NCBI GenBank assembly: GCA_963719165.1
Contig: CAVRAV010000001.1
Coordinates: 2,542,001 to 2,606,000 of the forward strand
Origin: JAOUEA01 sp963719165
GTDB lineage: Bacteria; Actinomycetota; UBA4738; HRBIN12
DNA: 64,000 bases
Direction: 5' to 3'
Shown here: positions 42,175-51,280 of the stretch, one piece after another
Numbering within the stretch: position 1 is the first letter of the stretch
Layout of the letters: every line of letters starts with the position of its first letter
Notes under the pieces: generated by a model
Databases searched by the model: none
What the model was told of the DNA's origin: nothing
Seen by the model: the letters and a program-made list of their open reading frames with translations, nothing else
Position numbers and translations under genes: made by a program

Positions 42175-42960
42175 TCAGTCCCGCGCGGCGATGCGGTTGC
42201 GCAGGGTGCCGATGCCCTCGGCGGCGAGCTCGACGGTCGCGCCCGGCCACAGGCGCCGGCCCTGCTCGGAATCGTCGCCGGCGAGCGGCCCCAGGGCGAA
42301 CGCGTCGCCGCGCTCAAGCACCGCCCCCTGCGACACGTCGCTGATCAGCGAGAACAGGTTGGTGGCGGCGCCGTTGAGGTTGGCCTTCAGCCGCTCCTCG
42401 CCATCGACGCGTACCTGTACGAACATCGTCTGGGGGTCGAGCTCGTCGGCGGTGACGACACACGGTCCGATCGCGAGCGGGACGCCCTCGGCGGTGGCGA
42501 CGGCCGCGCCGTCGCCCGAGCGCGCCCGCCAGTCGTTCACGAGCGTGTAGCCGAAGACGGCGGCGCGCGCCTGCTCGAGGTCGGCGCGGCTCGTCTCCAC
42601 CCCGATCACGGCCGCCACCATGGGCTCGTAGTCGAGCCAGGCCGCGCCGCGGGGCCAGGGAACATCGTCCTCCGGACCCACGACGCGTCGCTCCACGTCC
42701 AGAGCGCGGGGTGAGAGCAGGGATGCCGGGAACAACGGCGTCAGGACCCGCGCGCGCTTCACGCGCGAATCCCAGACGTCGGCGCGTTCGAGGGCAGCAC
42801 GGGCGGCATCAAGCACGGTGCCTCGGCTGCTCGAGACCAGGGCCTCGAGGGTGGTGGGGAAGGCCGGATGCCCGACGGCGTCGGGCAGGTCGACCACCTC
42901 ACCCTCGAGGATCGCTCCCAGCCGCCGGTGCCCCCCCCGGTCGAAGGTCACGAGCCTCAT
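42175..42960 (-). CDS. Fumarylacetoacetate hydrolase family protein
   Basis: This 261-residue protein is of the FAH superfamily, metal-dependent enzymes that hydrolyse or decarboxylate C-C bonds in 2-oxo acid catabolites. The N-terminal MRLVTFDRGGHRRLGAILEG is typical. FGYTLVNDWRARSGDGAA, with later GPLAGDDSEQG, corresponds to the metal/substrate region, although the canonical ExExD triad is less clear. ATG 42960 is chosen. It is divergent from the P5C dehydrogenase operon (163 bp apart), suggesting shared control and a role in the same catabolic route. The substrate is unknown. Confidence 0.75.
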   Translation of the reverse strand: MRLVTFDRGGHRRLGAILEGEVVDLPDAVGHPAFPTTLEALVSSSRGTVLDAARAALERADVWDSRVKRARVLTPLFPASLLSPRALDVERRVVGPEDDVPWPRGAAWLDYEPMVAAVIGVETSRADLEQARAAVFGYTLVNDWRARSGDGAAVATAEGVPLAIGPCVVTADELDPQTMFVQVRVDGEERLKANLNGAATNLFSLISDVSQGAVLERGDAFALGPLAGDDSEQGRRLWPGATVELAAEGIGTLRNRIAARD

Positions 42961-43122
42961 CAGGGAGCCGAAGCATACGCCCGGCCCCCGACGATTTCCG
43001 GCTTTCAACCAGGGAGTTCGGCCCAACCGCGGGTCGTCGCCGCGTTGGGCGCGGTCCCGGCCGCTCGGATAGCATGGCGGCTTGCGCAGCGGTTCCTTCA
43101 CGTCCGAAAGGGGCGAGCTCCG

Positions 43123-44688
43123 ATGACCGAGAAGTTCCGCATCACCTACGCCACGCTGTCCGCCGACAACGAAGAGCTCCAGCGGAGCTACGACGAGGGC
43201 GTAGAGCAGGCGCGCGCCGAGCTCGGCAAGGAATACCCCGTCGTCGTGAACGGGCAGGAGCGCTGGACCGGCGATCTCGTGGAGGAACGCTCGCCCATCG
43301 ACCACGACATCGCGCTCGGCAAGTTCGCCCAGGCCTCGATCCAGGACGTCGACGACGCCGTGGCCGCGGCCAAGGCCTTCTCCCTCGAGTGGGATCGGAT
43401 GGGGTGGCAGGAGCGGGTGCGCATCCTGCGCAACGCCGCCGACATCATGGAGGACCGCCTCTACCTGCTGTCCGCCCTGATGGCGTTCGAGGTCGGCAAG
43501 AGCCGACTCGAGGCGCTCGGGGACGTCCAGGAGACGGCCGAGTTGATCCGCTGGAATTGCGACGAGATGGAGAAGCACGAGGGCTTCCGCGAGCCGATGA
43601 GCGGGCTCGGCGCCGCGGGCGACTACTACGACATCCTGCGCCCGTTCGGCGTGTGGGCCGTGATCAGCCCGTTCAACTTCCCGCTCGCGCTCTCGGGCGG
43701 GCCCACGAGCGGCGCCCTCGTGGCCGGCAATGCCGTCTGCCTCAAGCCGTCCAACGCCGGGGCCCTGCTCGGCTACAAGCTCTACGAGGTCTACCGCGAT
43801 GCCGGCGTGCCGGGCGGCGCCTTCCAGTTCCTGCCGGGCCGCGGCGCGGTGGCGGGCGAGCATCTCGTGCACCATCCCGACGTGGGCGGCATCACGTTCA
43901 CGGGCTCCTACGAGGTCGGCATGGGGATCTACAAGACATTCGCCACCGAGTTCCCCAAGCCGGCGATCTGTGAGATGGGCGGCAAGAATCCCGCGATCGT
44001 CACAAAGAACGCCGATCTCGACAAGGCCACCGACGGGGTCCTGCGCTCGGCCTTCGGCTACGGCGGGCAGAAGTGCTCGGCATGCTCGCGGGTGTACGTG
44101 GAACGCGAGGTGCACGACGCCTTCCTCGATCAGCTCAAGGCCAAGACCGAGAAGATCAAGATCGGCGATCCGATCGAGCGCGACGTGTACCTCGGGCCCG
44201 TGATCAACGGGTCGGCGGTCAGGACCTTCGAGGAGGCCGTGGACGAGGCCCGCAAGAACGGCACCGTGGTCACGGGCGGCGAGGTGCTCACCGACGGGGA
44301 CCTCGCGCGCGGCAACTTCGTGCAGCCCACGGTGGTGGAAGTCCCGGCCGACAACTGGCTCTTCGAGAAGGAGCTGTTCGTGCCCTTCGTGGCGGTGGCG
44401 CCGGTGGACTCCCTCGACGAGGGCATCAGGCTCTCGAACGCGAGCGAATACGCCCTCACGGCCGGACTCTTCAGCGAGGACGGATCCGAGATCCGCGAAT
44501 GGCTCGACCGGATCGACGGCGGCGTGGTCTACGTGAATCGCCGCGCCGGCGCGACCACGGGGGCGTGGCCCGGGGTGCAGCCGTTCGGCGGGTGGAAGGG
44601 ATCGGGGACGACTGGCAAAGCGGGGGGCGGCCCCTACTACGTGATGCAGTACATGCGCGAGCAGTCGCGGACGGTGATCTCCGAGTGA
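43123..44688 (+). CDS. L-glutamate gamma-semialdehyde (P5C) dehydrogenase
   Basis: This 521-residue aldehyde dehydrogenase is of the P5CDH/RocA type, oxidising glutamate semialdehyde to glutamate with NAD+. The cofactor region ISPFNFPLALSGG, Glu in CEMGGKNPAIV and the nucleophile Cys in GYGGQKCSACSR are all present. The C-terminal oligomerisation part has GGVVYVNRRAGATTGAWPG, characteristic of P5CDH. ATG 43123 is chosen because the N-terminal extension seen in this group starts here. It is the first gene of a coupled catabolic row; its stop overlaps the next GTG. Confidence 0.9.
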   Translation: MTEKFRITYATLSADNEELQRSYDEGVEQARAELGKEYPVVVNGQERWTGDLVEERSPIDHDIALGKFAQASIQDVDDAVAAAKAFSLEWDRMGWQERVRILRNAADIMEDRLYLLSALMAFEVGKSRLEALGDVQETAELIRWNCDEMEKHEGFREPMSGLGAAGDYYDILRPFGVWAVISPFNFPLALSGGPTSGALVAGNAVCLKPSNAGALLGYKLYEVYRDAGVPGGAFQFLPGRGAVAGEHLVHHPDVGGITFTGSYEVGMGIYKTFATEFPKPAICEMGGKNPAIVTKNADLDKATDGVLRSAFGYGGQKCSACSRVYVEREVHDAFLDQLKAKTEKIKIGDPIERDVYLGPVINGSAVRTFEEAVDEARKNGTVVTGGEVLTDGDLARGNFVQPTVVEVPADNWLFEKELFVPFVAVAPVDSLDEGIRLSNASEYALTAGLFSEDGSEIREWLDRIDGGVVYVNRRAGATTGAWPGVQPFGGWKGSGTTGKAGGGPYYVMQYMREQSRTVISE

Positions 44689-46076
44689 GTGCCCCGGGGT
44701 CTGAGGACATCGATCCAGGGATCGTTGAGCTGGAGAACATCGAGCTCGACGGGCTGGCGGGAGCCGAGGCGCCCGTCCTGATCACCGAGGTGCCGGGACC
44801 GCAGGCCCAGCTGATCTTGGAGCGCGATCGCCGCACCACCTCGCCGTCCCTTCCGCGCGCGTATCCGTTCGTGCCCTCGCGCGGCGCCGGCAGCGTGGTG
44901 GAGGACGTGGACGGCAACCGCTTCCTGGACATGAACGCCGGCATCGCCGTGACCTCCACCGGCCACTGTCACCCGCGCGTCGTGCGGGCGATCCAGGAGC
45001 AGGCGTCGAAGCTGATCCACTACTCCGCCTCGGACTTCTTCCTGCCGATCTACTCGGAGGTGGCGGAGCGCCTCGACGCCATCGCGCCCATGGAGGGGCC
45101 CGCGCGCTCGTTCCTCACGAACTCCGGCACCGAGGCCGTCGAGGCGGGCATCAAGCTCGCTCGCTGGGCCACGGGCCGCCAGTACCTCATCGCGTTCTAC
45201 GGGTCGTTCCATGGCCGGTCCTACGGGTCGGTGTCGCTCACCGCGTCCAAGTCCAGCTACCGCGCCGGCTTCGGGCCGCTGCTCCCGGGTGTGCTGCACG
45301 CGTACTACGGAGACGGCCGCGACATGCAGATGGCCCCGGGCTCGGCACAGGACGGCTTTCCCACGCTCGATTACATCGAACATTTCCTGATGAAGCGGCT
45401 CGTCGCGCCCCAAGAGGTCGCCGCGGTCGTCGTGGAGCCGGTGCTGGGGGAGGGCGGTTACATCGTTCCGCCGGACGGGTGGCTCATGGGGCTGCGCGAG
45501 CTCTGCGATCGACACGGCATCTATCTGATCTGCGACGAGGTCCAGTCAGGGATGGGCCGAACGGGCAAGATGTGGGCGGTCGAGCACTTCGGCGTCGAGC
45601 CCGACATCTTGCTATCCGGCAAGGGCATCGCCTCGGGCATGCCGCTGGGCGCCATGATCGCCAAGGACGCGAAGATGACGTGGACGATGGGGACGCACGG
45701 GTCCACGTACGGCGGAAACGCGGTGGCGTGTGCGGCCGCGCTCGCCACCATCGACGTGATCCAGCAGGAGAACCTGCTCGAGAACGCCGACAAGGTGGGC
45801 AACGTGATCCTCGAAGGCCTGCGGGACATCCAGACCCGCCACCGGAGCATCCGCGAGGTGCGCGGGCTGGCGTTGATGATCGGCATCGAACTGCCGGATC
45901 ACGACTTCGCCGCGGCGGTCGAGCAAGCCTCCTTCGCCAAGGGGCTGCTGATGCTGGGATGCGGCGACAACGCGATCCGCATCTCGCCGGCCCTGAACCT
46001 GCGCGAGGATCAGGCCCACACCGCGCTGGAGATCTTCGAGTCGGTGCTCGACGAGGTCGAGAACGCCGGCGGGTAG
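44685..46076 (+). CDS. Class III aminotransferase (GABA aminotransferase-like)
   Basis: This 463-residue PLP enzyme is of the acetylornithine/4-aminobutyrate aminotransferase family. It shows LDMNAGIAVTSTGHCHPRVV, the PLP phosphate site NSGTEAVEAGIKLARW, the ring-stacking YGSFHGRSYGS, the Asp of YLICDEVQSGMGRTG and the Schiff-base Lys in LLSGKGIASGMPLG. It may convert GABA or another omega-amino acid to a semialdehyde, which a neighbouring dehydrogenase could oxidise. The GTG start overlaps the upstream stop (GTGA). Confidence 0.88.
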   Translation: MSAPGSEDIDPGIVELENIELDGLAGAEAPVLITEVPGPQAQLILERDRRTTSPSLPRAYPFVPSRGAGSVVEDVDGNRFLDMNAGIAVTSTGHCHPRVVRAIQEQASKLIHYSASDFFLPIYSEVAERLDAIAPMEGPARSFLTNSGTEAVEAGIKLARWATGRQYLIAFYGSFHGRSYGSVSLTASKSSYRAGFGPLLPGVLHAYYGDGRDMQMAPGSAQDGFPTLDYIEHFLMKRLVAPQEVAAVVVEPVLGEGGYIVPPDGWLMGLRELCDRHGIYLICDEVQSGMGRTGKMWAVEHFGVEPDILLSGKGIASGMPLGAMIAKDAKMTWTMGTHGSTYGGNAVACAAALATIDVIQQENLLENADKVGNVILEGLRDIQTRHRSIREVRGLALMIGIELPDHDFAAAVEQASFAKGLLMLGCGDNAIRISPALNLREDQAHTALEIFESVLDEVENAGG

Positions 46077-46079
46077 GCC

Positions 46080-46466
46080 ATGTCCTCGCTGGTCGATGCG
46101 CTCACGGTGGACTGCACGCGTCCGGCCGTGCTGGCGGACTTCTGGTGCACGGTCCTCGGCTACGTTCACGGCGGAGCCGACGAGGATTCGCGGTGGATCA
46201 TCGATCCGAACGGCCGGGGTTGGACGATGTTGTTCCTCATCGTGCCCGAAACCAAGTCGCTCAAGAACCGGCTGCACCTCGACCTCAGGCCGCCCGTCTC
46301 GATGGAGGACGAGGTCGTCCGTCTCGAGGGGCTGGGGGCGACGAGCGTGCGCCTCGTCGCCGAGGGCGGCGGTTTCTGGACGATCATGGCCGACCCCGAA
46401 GGCAACGAGTTCTGCGTGCTGCGAGGGCCGGCGGACGGATGGGAGCCCGACGAGGCCGCGACGTGA
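46080..46466 (+). CDS. VOC/glyoxalase-like protein
   Basis: This 128-residue protein has the vicinal-oxygen-chelate fold pattern: LTVDCTRPAVLADFWCTVLG at the start, WTMLFLIVPETKSLKNRLHL in the middle and FWTIMADPEGNEFCVL at the end. The metal residues His/Glu are partly present (RLHLDL, NEFCVL). It is a single-domain member of the actinobacterial glyoxalase-like group with unknown substrate. ATG 46080 lies 3 bp after the aminotransferase stop and its stop overlaps the CoA-transferase GTG. Confidence 0.82.
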   Translation: MSSLVDALTVDCTRPAVLADFWCTVLGYVHGGADEDSRWIIDPNGRGWTMLFLIVPETKSLKNRLHLDLRPPVSMEDEVVRLEGLGATSVRLVAEGGGFWTIMADPEGNEFCVLRGPADGWEPDEAAT

Positions 46467-47383
46467 CGTCCAAGGTCACCACGATGCAGGACGCGGTGGC
46501 CGAGCTCGTGCGCGACGGCGACACCGTGGCGATCGAGGGATTCACGCATCTCATCTGCTTCGCGGCGGGCCACGAGATCATCCGCCAGCGACGGCGCGAC
46601 CTCACGCTTGCCAGGATGACGCCCGACGTGGTGTACGACCAGATGATCGGCGCCGGTGTCGCCTCGAAGCTGATCTTCAGCTGGATGGGCAACCCCGGGG
46701 TGGGGAACCTTCACGCGGTGCGGCGTCGGATCGAGGGGGCGGATCCCGCGGAGCTCGCGATAGAGGAGTACTCGCACTTCGGGATGGTCTGTCGCTATAT
46801 GGCGGGTGCGGCGAACCTGCCGTTCTTCCCGCTCCGTAGCTATTACGAGTCCGACATCCCTGCCGCGAACCCCAAGATCGTGCCCATGACCTCGCCGTAC
46901 GACGACGGCGAAGAGGTCTACGTCGTACCGCCGCTCAAGCCCGACGTGGCCATCGTGCACGCGCAGCGCGCCGACGAGGCCGGCGACACGCAGATCTGGG
47001 GGTTGCTGGGCTGCCAGAAGGAGGTGGCCTTCGCGGCCCACAAGGTGATCGTCGTGGTCGAGGAGGTCGTCGAGGAATCGGTGATCCGCCAGGACCCCAA
47101 CCGCACCGCGATCCCCGGCGTGATCGTGGACGCCGTGGTCCAGGAGCCGTTCGGATGCCATCCGAGCTTCGCGCAGGGCTACTACGACCGCGACAACGCC
47201 TTCTACCTGGAGTGGGATGCGATCGCGCGCGAGCAGGATCGCCTGGATGCGTGGCTCGACGAGTGGGTGTACGGCCTGGCGAACCACGGGGAGTACGTGG
47301 AGAAGTTCGGGGCTGCCTATTGGGATCGCTTGCGCCCGGAGCCGGCGCTCTCGGGCGAGGTCGATTACGGGAGATACGCGTGA
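46463..47383 (+). CDS. CoA-transferase subunit A (glutaconate/IpdA-like)
   Basis: This 306-residue protein is of family I CoA-transferase, alpha subunit. Typical are VRDGDTVAIEGFTHLICFAA, LARMTPDVVYDQMIGAG, the SPYDDGEEVYVVPPLKPDVAIVHAQ-type segment (positions about 148-172) and GCQKEVAFAAHKVIVVVEEV. It resembles glutaconate CoA-transferase and mycobacterial IpdA, whose partner IpdB carries the other half. GTG 46463 overlaps the VOC stop and its own stop overlaps the next GTG, so the two subunits are made together. The acid substrate is unknown. Confidence 0.88.
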   Translation: MTSKVTTMQDAVAELVRDGDTVAIEGFTHLICFAAGHEIIRQRRRDLTLARMTPDVVYDQMIGAGVASKLIFSWMGNPGVGNLHAVRRRIEGADPAELAIEEYSHFGMVCRYMAGAANLPFFPLRSYYESDIPAANPKIVPMTSPYDDGEEVYVVPPLKPDVAIVHAQRADEAGDTQIWGLLGCQKEVAFAAHKVIVVVEEVVEESVIRQDPNRTAIPGVIVDAVVQEPFGCHPSFAQGYYDRDNAFYLEWDAIAREQDRLDAWLDEWVYGLANHGEYVEKFGAAYWDRLRPEPALSGEVDYGRYA

Positions 47384-48168
47384 ACGCCCCCGCCGCCCCC
47401 CCCGACCTCGGCTACTCCAAGTCCGAGATCATGATCGCCGCGAGCGCGCGCCTGCTCGTCGGCGCGACGAACTGCTTCGTGGGCGTCGGGCTGCCCAACA
47501 TCGTGTGCAACCTCGCGCAGCGCACCGTGGCGCCCTCGCTGCAGCTCGTGTACGAGTCCGGCGTGTTCGGCGCGCGTCCGCAGCGCCTCCCGCTGTCGAT
47601 CGGCGACCCCACGCTTGCCACCGGCTCGACGGCGGTGACCTCCATGTTCGAGCTGTTCGCCTTCTACCTCCAGGCGGGGCTGATCGACGTGGCGTTCCTC
47701 GGAGGCGCGCAGATCGATCGATTCGGCAACCTCAACACCACGGTGATCGGCGACTACGCGAACCCCAAGGTCCGCCTCCCGGGCTCCGGCGGCGCGTGCG
47801 AGATCGCGATCCACGCGAGCCAGATCCTCGTGATCATGCGTCAGGCTCGCCGGTCGTTCGTCGACACCATCGATTTCCGTACCTCGCCGGGCCACAGCGG
47901 GGATCCCCAACACGACGCCGCTCGCGGGTGGAACGGCCGCGGCCCCACCGGTGTGGTCACCGATCTCGGCACGTACGGCTTCGACGAGGCCACCGGCGAG
48001 ATGACCCTGCGCACGATGCACCCGGGCGTGGCGCTCGAGGACGTGCGGGCGAACATGGGCTGGGATCCGCGGGTCGTGAGCGACCTGACGCAGACGCCGC
48101 CCCCCAGTCCCCAGGAGCTGCGGTTGATCCGCGAGGAGCTGGATCCGGGCGGCGTCTACACCAAGTGA
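47380..48168 (+). CDS. CoA-transferase subunit B (glutaconate/IpdB-like)
   Basis: This 262-residue beta subunit of the CoA-transferase has GATNCFVGVGLPNIVCNLAQ, the region LQLVYESGVFGARP where the catalytic Glu usually lies (YESG), and LGGAQIDRFGNLNTTVIGDY. The C-terminal half ends GVVTDLGTYGFDEATGEM, as in IpdB. GTG 47380 overlaps the subunit A stop (GTGA). With subunit A it would move CoA between acyl groups or, as IpdAB does, open a ring in a catabolic pathway. Confidence 0.88.
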   Translation: MNAPAAPPDLGYSKSEIMIAASARLLVGATNCFVGVGLPNIVCNLAQRTVAPSLQLVYESGVFGARPQRLPLSIGDPTLATGSTAVTSMFELFAFYLQAGLIDVAFLGGAQIDRFGNLNTTVIGDYANPKVRLPGSGGACEIAIHASQILVIMRQARRSFVDTIDFRTSPGHSGDPQHDAARGWNGRGPTGVVTDLGTYGFDEATGEMTLRTMHPGVALEDVRANMGWDPRVVSDLTQTPPPSPQELRLIREELDPGGVYTK

Positions 48169-48182
48169 GGGAGGCGGGAGCG

Positions 48183-48377
48183 ATGGAGGAGCCTGTGCGA
48201 CCGGACGAGCCCGGCGAGGCGGGCGAGGAGGTCGCGTGGGATCGGGAGCGGGCCGACGCCGAGCCGGAGCCCGGGTGGGCGGATGCCATCCGTGAGGGCA
48301 GGAAGGCCCGCGGCGAGCGCCTCAAGGAGGTCTTCGCCTCCTTCGACGACGAAGACCCGCGGAGCCCGCCGGTCTGA
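48183..48377 (+). CDS. Small acidic protein, 64 aa
   Basis: This short frame starts MEEPVRPDEPGEAGEEVAWD from ATG 48183 behind GGGAGGCGGGAG, 14 bp after the CoA-transferase stop. It is strongly acidic with a short basic stretch (REGRKARGERLKE). I do not recognise a family. Its position inside the coupled gene row supports real translation. Function unknown. Confidence 0.55.
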   Translation: MEEPVRPDEPGEAGEEVAWDRERADAEPEPGWADAIREGRKARGERLKEVFASFDDEDPRSPPV

Positions 48378-48416
48378 CGGGCGGTAGTAGCATCCGCGGA
48401 TGCCATCGGAGTCGGC

Positions 48417-49727
48417 GTGACGAAGGTGTTCCCGCGGGTGTTGGACCGCCCGTTGCCCACGGCCGTTTCCGCCGAGGGCGCCTGGATCGTCGATGCGGAC
48501 GGAACCCGGTATCTCGACGGCGCGGGCGGTGCGATCGTGGTGAACGTGGGGCACGGCGCGCCCGCCGTGATCGAGGCCATCACGCGGCAGATCCACAAGA
48601 CCCAGTACGTGCACGCCACGATGTTCACCACCGAGGCCGTGGAGGCGTACGCGGACGCCATGGCCGCTCGGCTGCCGATGGACGGGCCACGCATCTATCC
48701 CGTGTCGGGCGGAAGCGAGGCCGTGGAGACGGCGATGAAGCTCGCGCGTGCCTACCACCTGGCGCGCGGCGAGCAGGCCCGCGTCACCGTGGTGGGACGA
48801 CGGGGCGCGTACCACGGGAACACGCTGGGGGCGCTCGACGCGAGCGGGAAGGAGCCGCTGCGCAAGCCGTACACCCCCTGGCTGGGACGGCACCTGCACG
48901 CGCCGGCGGCCTATGAGTACCGATGCCTGAACCCCGGGCATCCGCAGGGCTGCGGGGACTGGCACGCGGCGGAGCTCGACCGCATGATCCAACAGACCGG
49001 GCCGAACACCGTGGCCGCGTTCATCGCCGAGCCCGTCGCGGGCGCGACGCTCGGAGCCGCGGTGCCCTGCGAGGACTACTGGGAGAAGGTCGTCGAGGTC
49101 TGCCGCCGTTACGGGGCCCTCGTGATCGCGGACGAGGTCATGACCGGCATGGGGCGCACCGGGCGCTGGTTCGGCGTCGAGCACTGGGGGGTGCGCCCCG
49201 ACATCCTGACGGCGGGCAAGGGAACCACCAGCGGGTACGTACCGTTCGGCTTCGCGGCCGCGAGCGGTTCGGTCTTCGAGGCGGTGTCGGCGGCGGGCTT
49301 CGTCCACGGCTTCACGTGGTCGCACAACGCGCTGGGGGCAGCCGCAGGCTCGGCCGTGATCGAGACCCTCGAGGAGGGCGATCTCATCGCCCGATCCGCC
49401 TCGGTGGGCGCCGGCCTCCGCGCCGAACTGCGCGCGGAGCTGGCAGACGTTCCCTCGGTGGGCGACGTGCGCGGTTTGGGGCTGATGATCGGGATCGAGC
49501 TCGTGCGCGACCCGCTCACCAAGGAGCCGTTCGCGCGCGCGGACCGGATCACCGAGCGCATCGTGGCCGCGGCACGCGAACGCGGCCTCCTGCTCTACTC
49601 CTCGGTGGGCCACGTGGACGGAGCCAACGGCGACATCCTCATGCTCGGCCCGCCGTTCTGCCTCACCGACGACGACGCCTCCGTGCTCGTCGAGCGCACA
49701 GCCGCGGCGATACGTTCGGTGGCGTGA
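48417..49727 (+). CDS. Class III aminotransferase
   Basis: This 436-residue PLP-dependent aminotransferase shows YLDGAGGAIVVNVGHGAPAV, the phosphate site SGGSEAVETAMKLARAYH, GRRGAYHGNTLGALDASG, the Asp in LVIADEVMTGMGRTG and the Lys in LTAGKGTTSGYVPFG. It differs from the GABA-type enzyme at 44.7 kb and belongs to the broad omega-aminotransferase/DABA group (BioA-like fold). Its stop overlaps the deacetylase start (GTGA). The amine substrate cannot be read from sequence; a (deacetylated) polyamine is conceivable from context. Confidence 0.87.
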   Translation: MTKVFPRVLDRPLPTAVSAEGAWIVDADGTRYLDGAGGAIVVNVGHGAPAVIEAITRQIHKTQYVHATMFTTEAVEAYADAMAARLPMDGPRIYPVSGGSEAVETAMKLARAYHLARGEQARVTVVGRRGAYHGNTLGALDASGKEPLRKPYTPWLGRHLHAPAAYEYRCLNPGHPQGCGDWHAAELDRMIQQTGPNTVAAFIAEPVAGATLGAAVPCEDYWEKVVEVCRRYGALVIADEVMTGMGRTGRWFGVEHWGVRPDILTAGKGTTSGYVPFGFAAASGSVFEAVSAAGFVHGFTWSHNALGAAAGSAVIETLEEGDLIARSASVGAGLRAELRAELADVPSVGDVRGLGLMIGIELVRDPLTKEPFARADRITERIVAAARERGLLLYSSVGHVDGANGDILMLGPPFCLTDDDASVLVERTAAAIRSVA

Positions 49728-50809
49728 GCGAACGCGTCGGCCTGGTGCGCTGCCCCGAGGCGGCGATCTACGACCACGGTCCCCAGCACCCCCTTCGGCC
49801 CGAGCGCGTGCTGCTGACGTGGGAGCTGATCGATGCCTACGGCCTGAGCCGCGCGCCTGGGGTCGTGTCCCTTTCGTGCGAGCCCGCCGACGATGCCACG
49901 CTCGAGCTGGTCCATACGCCTGCCTACCTCGAAGCAACGAAGCGGGCGGGCGCGGGAGAGGACGGGGAGTGGTCACGGTTCGGGTACGGGCCGGGCGACA
50001 ACCCCATCTTCGACCGGATGCACGAGGCCGGCGCCCTGGTGGCCGGCGCCACGCTCGCGGCCGCCCGGGCCGTGTGGGCCGGGGACGTGGAGCATGCCTT
50101 CAACGCGACGGGGGGTCTGCACCACGCCATGCCGGCGCGCGCGTCCGGGTTCTGCGTGTACGACGATCCGGCCGTCGCGATCGCATGGCTCCTCCAGGAA
50201 GGGGCCGAGCGCGTCGCGTACGTGGACGTGGACGTGCACCACGGCGACGGGCCGCAGACGATCTTCTACGACGATCCGCGGGTGCTCACGGTGTCGCTGC
50301 ATCAGTACGCGCCCGAGGTCGGGTTCTTCCCGGGCACCGGCGGCCCGGATGAGTGGGGCGGTCCGGGCGCCGTCGGGACGAGCGTCAACGTCGCGTTGCG
50401 TCCCGGGACGGGGGACGAGGGCTGGCTGGCGGCGTTCGATCGAGTGGTGCCCGAGGTCGTCGCGCGCTTCGGCCCCGACGTGTTGGTCACCCAACTGGGG
50501 TGCGACACGCACGGTTCCGACCCGCTCGCGAACTTAGAGCTCACGACCGCGGCGTACCGGGAGACCGCCGTCCGACTGCATGCGCTTGCCCACGAGGAGG
50601 CGGGCGGCCGCTGGGTGGCGACGGGGGGCGGCGGGTACCGGTGGGCGACCGTGGTGCCGCGCGCGTGGACCATCTACTTCGCCGAGATGTCTGGCACGCG
50701 GCCTCCCGACGCCATCCCGCAGCCGTGGCTCGCCCGCGCTCGCGACCTCTGGGGCGCCGACGTCCCCGCAACGCTCTCCGATCCGACGACCGAGAACGCC
50801 GATGGCTAG
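49724..50809 (+). CDS. AcuC-type histone deacetylase superfamily protein
   Basis: This 361-residue zinc deacetylase is of the class I HDAC/AcuC family. YDHGPQHPLRPERVLLTWEL is the AcuC N-terminus. The catalytic centre has GGLHHAMPARASGFCVYDD, the charge-relay/metal DVDVHHGDGPQ, and the second metal Asp in QLGCDTHGSDPLANL; GGGGYRW supplies the Tyr region. It may remove acetyl groups from acetyl-CoA synthetase (as AcuC does) or from acetylated polyamines. GTG 49724 overlaps the aminotransferase stop. Its own stop overlaps the convergent DUF2017 stop by 4 bp. Confidence 0.92.
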   Translation: MSERVGLVRCPEAAIYDHGPQHPLRPERVLLTWELIDAYGLSRAPGVVSLSCEPADDATLELVHTPAYLEATKRAGAGEDGEWSRFGYGPGDNPIFDRMHEAGALVAGATLAAARAVWAGDVEHAFNATGGLHHAMPARASGFCVYDDPAVAIAWLLQEGAERVAYVDVDVHHGDGPQTIFYDDPRVLTVSLHQYAPEVGFFPGTGGPDEWGGPGAVGTSVNVALRPGTGDEGWLAAFDRVVPEVVARFGPDVLVTQLGCDTHGSDPLANLELTTAAYRETAVRLHALAHEEAGGRWVATGGGGYRWATVVPRAWTIYFAEMSGTRPPDAIPQPWLARARDLWGADVPATLSDPTTENADG

Positions 50810-51279
50810 GAGTCGCCGAGCGCCCCCACGATGTGCTCGATCAGCCAGCCGAGCCACAGATAGAGGTCGAACGTCGCGAGGTCTTGCGGGTCGTCGAAGT
50901 CCGCGCGCGCCGTCTCCTCCGTGACGTCAAGACGAACCCCGTACACGAGCCTGAGGTCGTTGATGCAGCGAAGCAGGGCCGTCAGCCGTTCCTCGGATAC
51001 ACGCTGATCGCGGAGCGCCGCCTCGGCCTCATCGAGCCCGGCCAGTCGCTCCTCGAGCAGACCGTTGCCGGCCGTCCGCTCGTAATCGAGGTTTTCCAGC
51101 AGATCGTCGGGATAGGCGGGCGGGAACAAGCGCGCCACCCCGACGTCGCTCGCGGGGTTCTCCGCGAGCAGGAGCGCGCGCATCGATCCGAGCTGTTCGC
51201 GGAGCAGCTCGCGTTCGCGGACTTCGAGGCGGAGCTCGTATCCATCGCGTCGTCGGCGGACCAAGCGGGGGGCGCCCAC
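50806..51279 (-). CDS. DUF2017 family protein
   Basis: This 157-residue protein is of the actinobacterial DUF2017 family, typically next to clpS as here. It is helical and acidic, with LLREQLGSMRALL, RLFPPAYPDDLLENLDYER, ALLRCINDLRLVYGVRLDVT and FDLYLWLGWLIEHIVGAL as the conserved C-terminal segment. GTG 51279 follows the clpS stop by one base, so it is read from the clpS transcript. A link to the Clp protease is suggested by conservation of the pair; the function is unknown. Confidence 0.85.
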   Translation of the reverse strand: MGAPRLVRRRRDGYELRLEVRERELLREQLGSMRALLLAENPASDVGVARLFPPAYPDDLLENLDYERTAGNGLLEERLAGLDEAEAALRDQRVSEERLTALLRCINDLRLVYGVRLDVTEETARADFDDPQDLATFDLYLWLGWLIEHIVGALGDS

Positions 51280-51280
51280 G

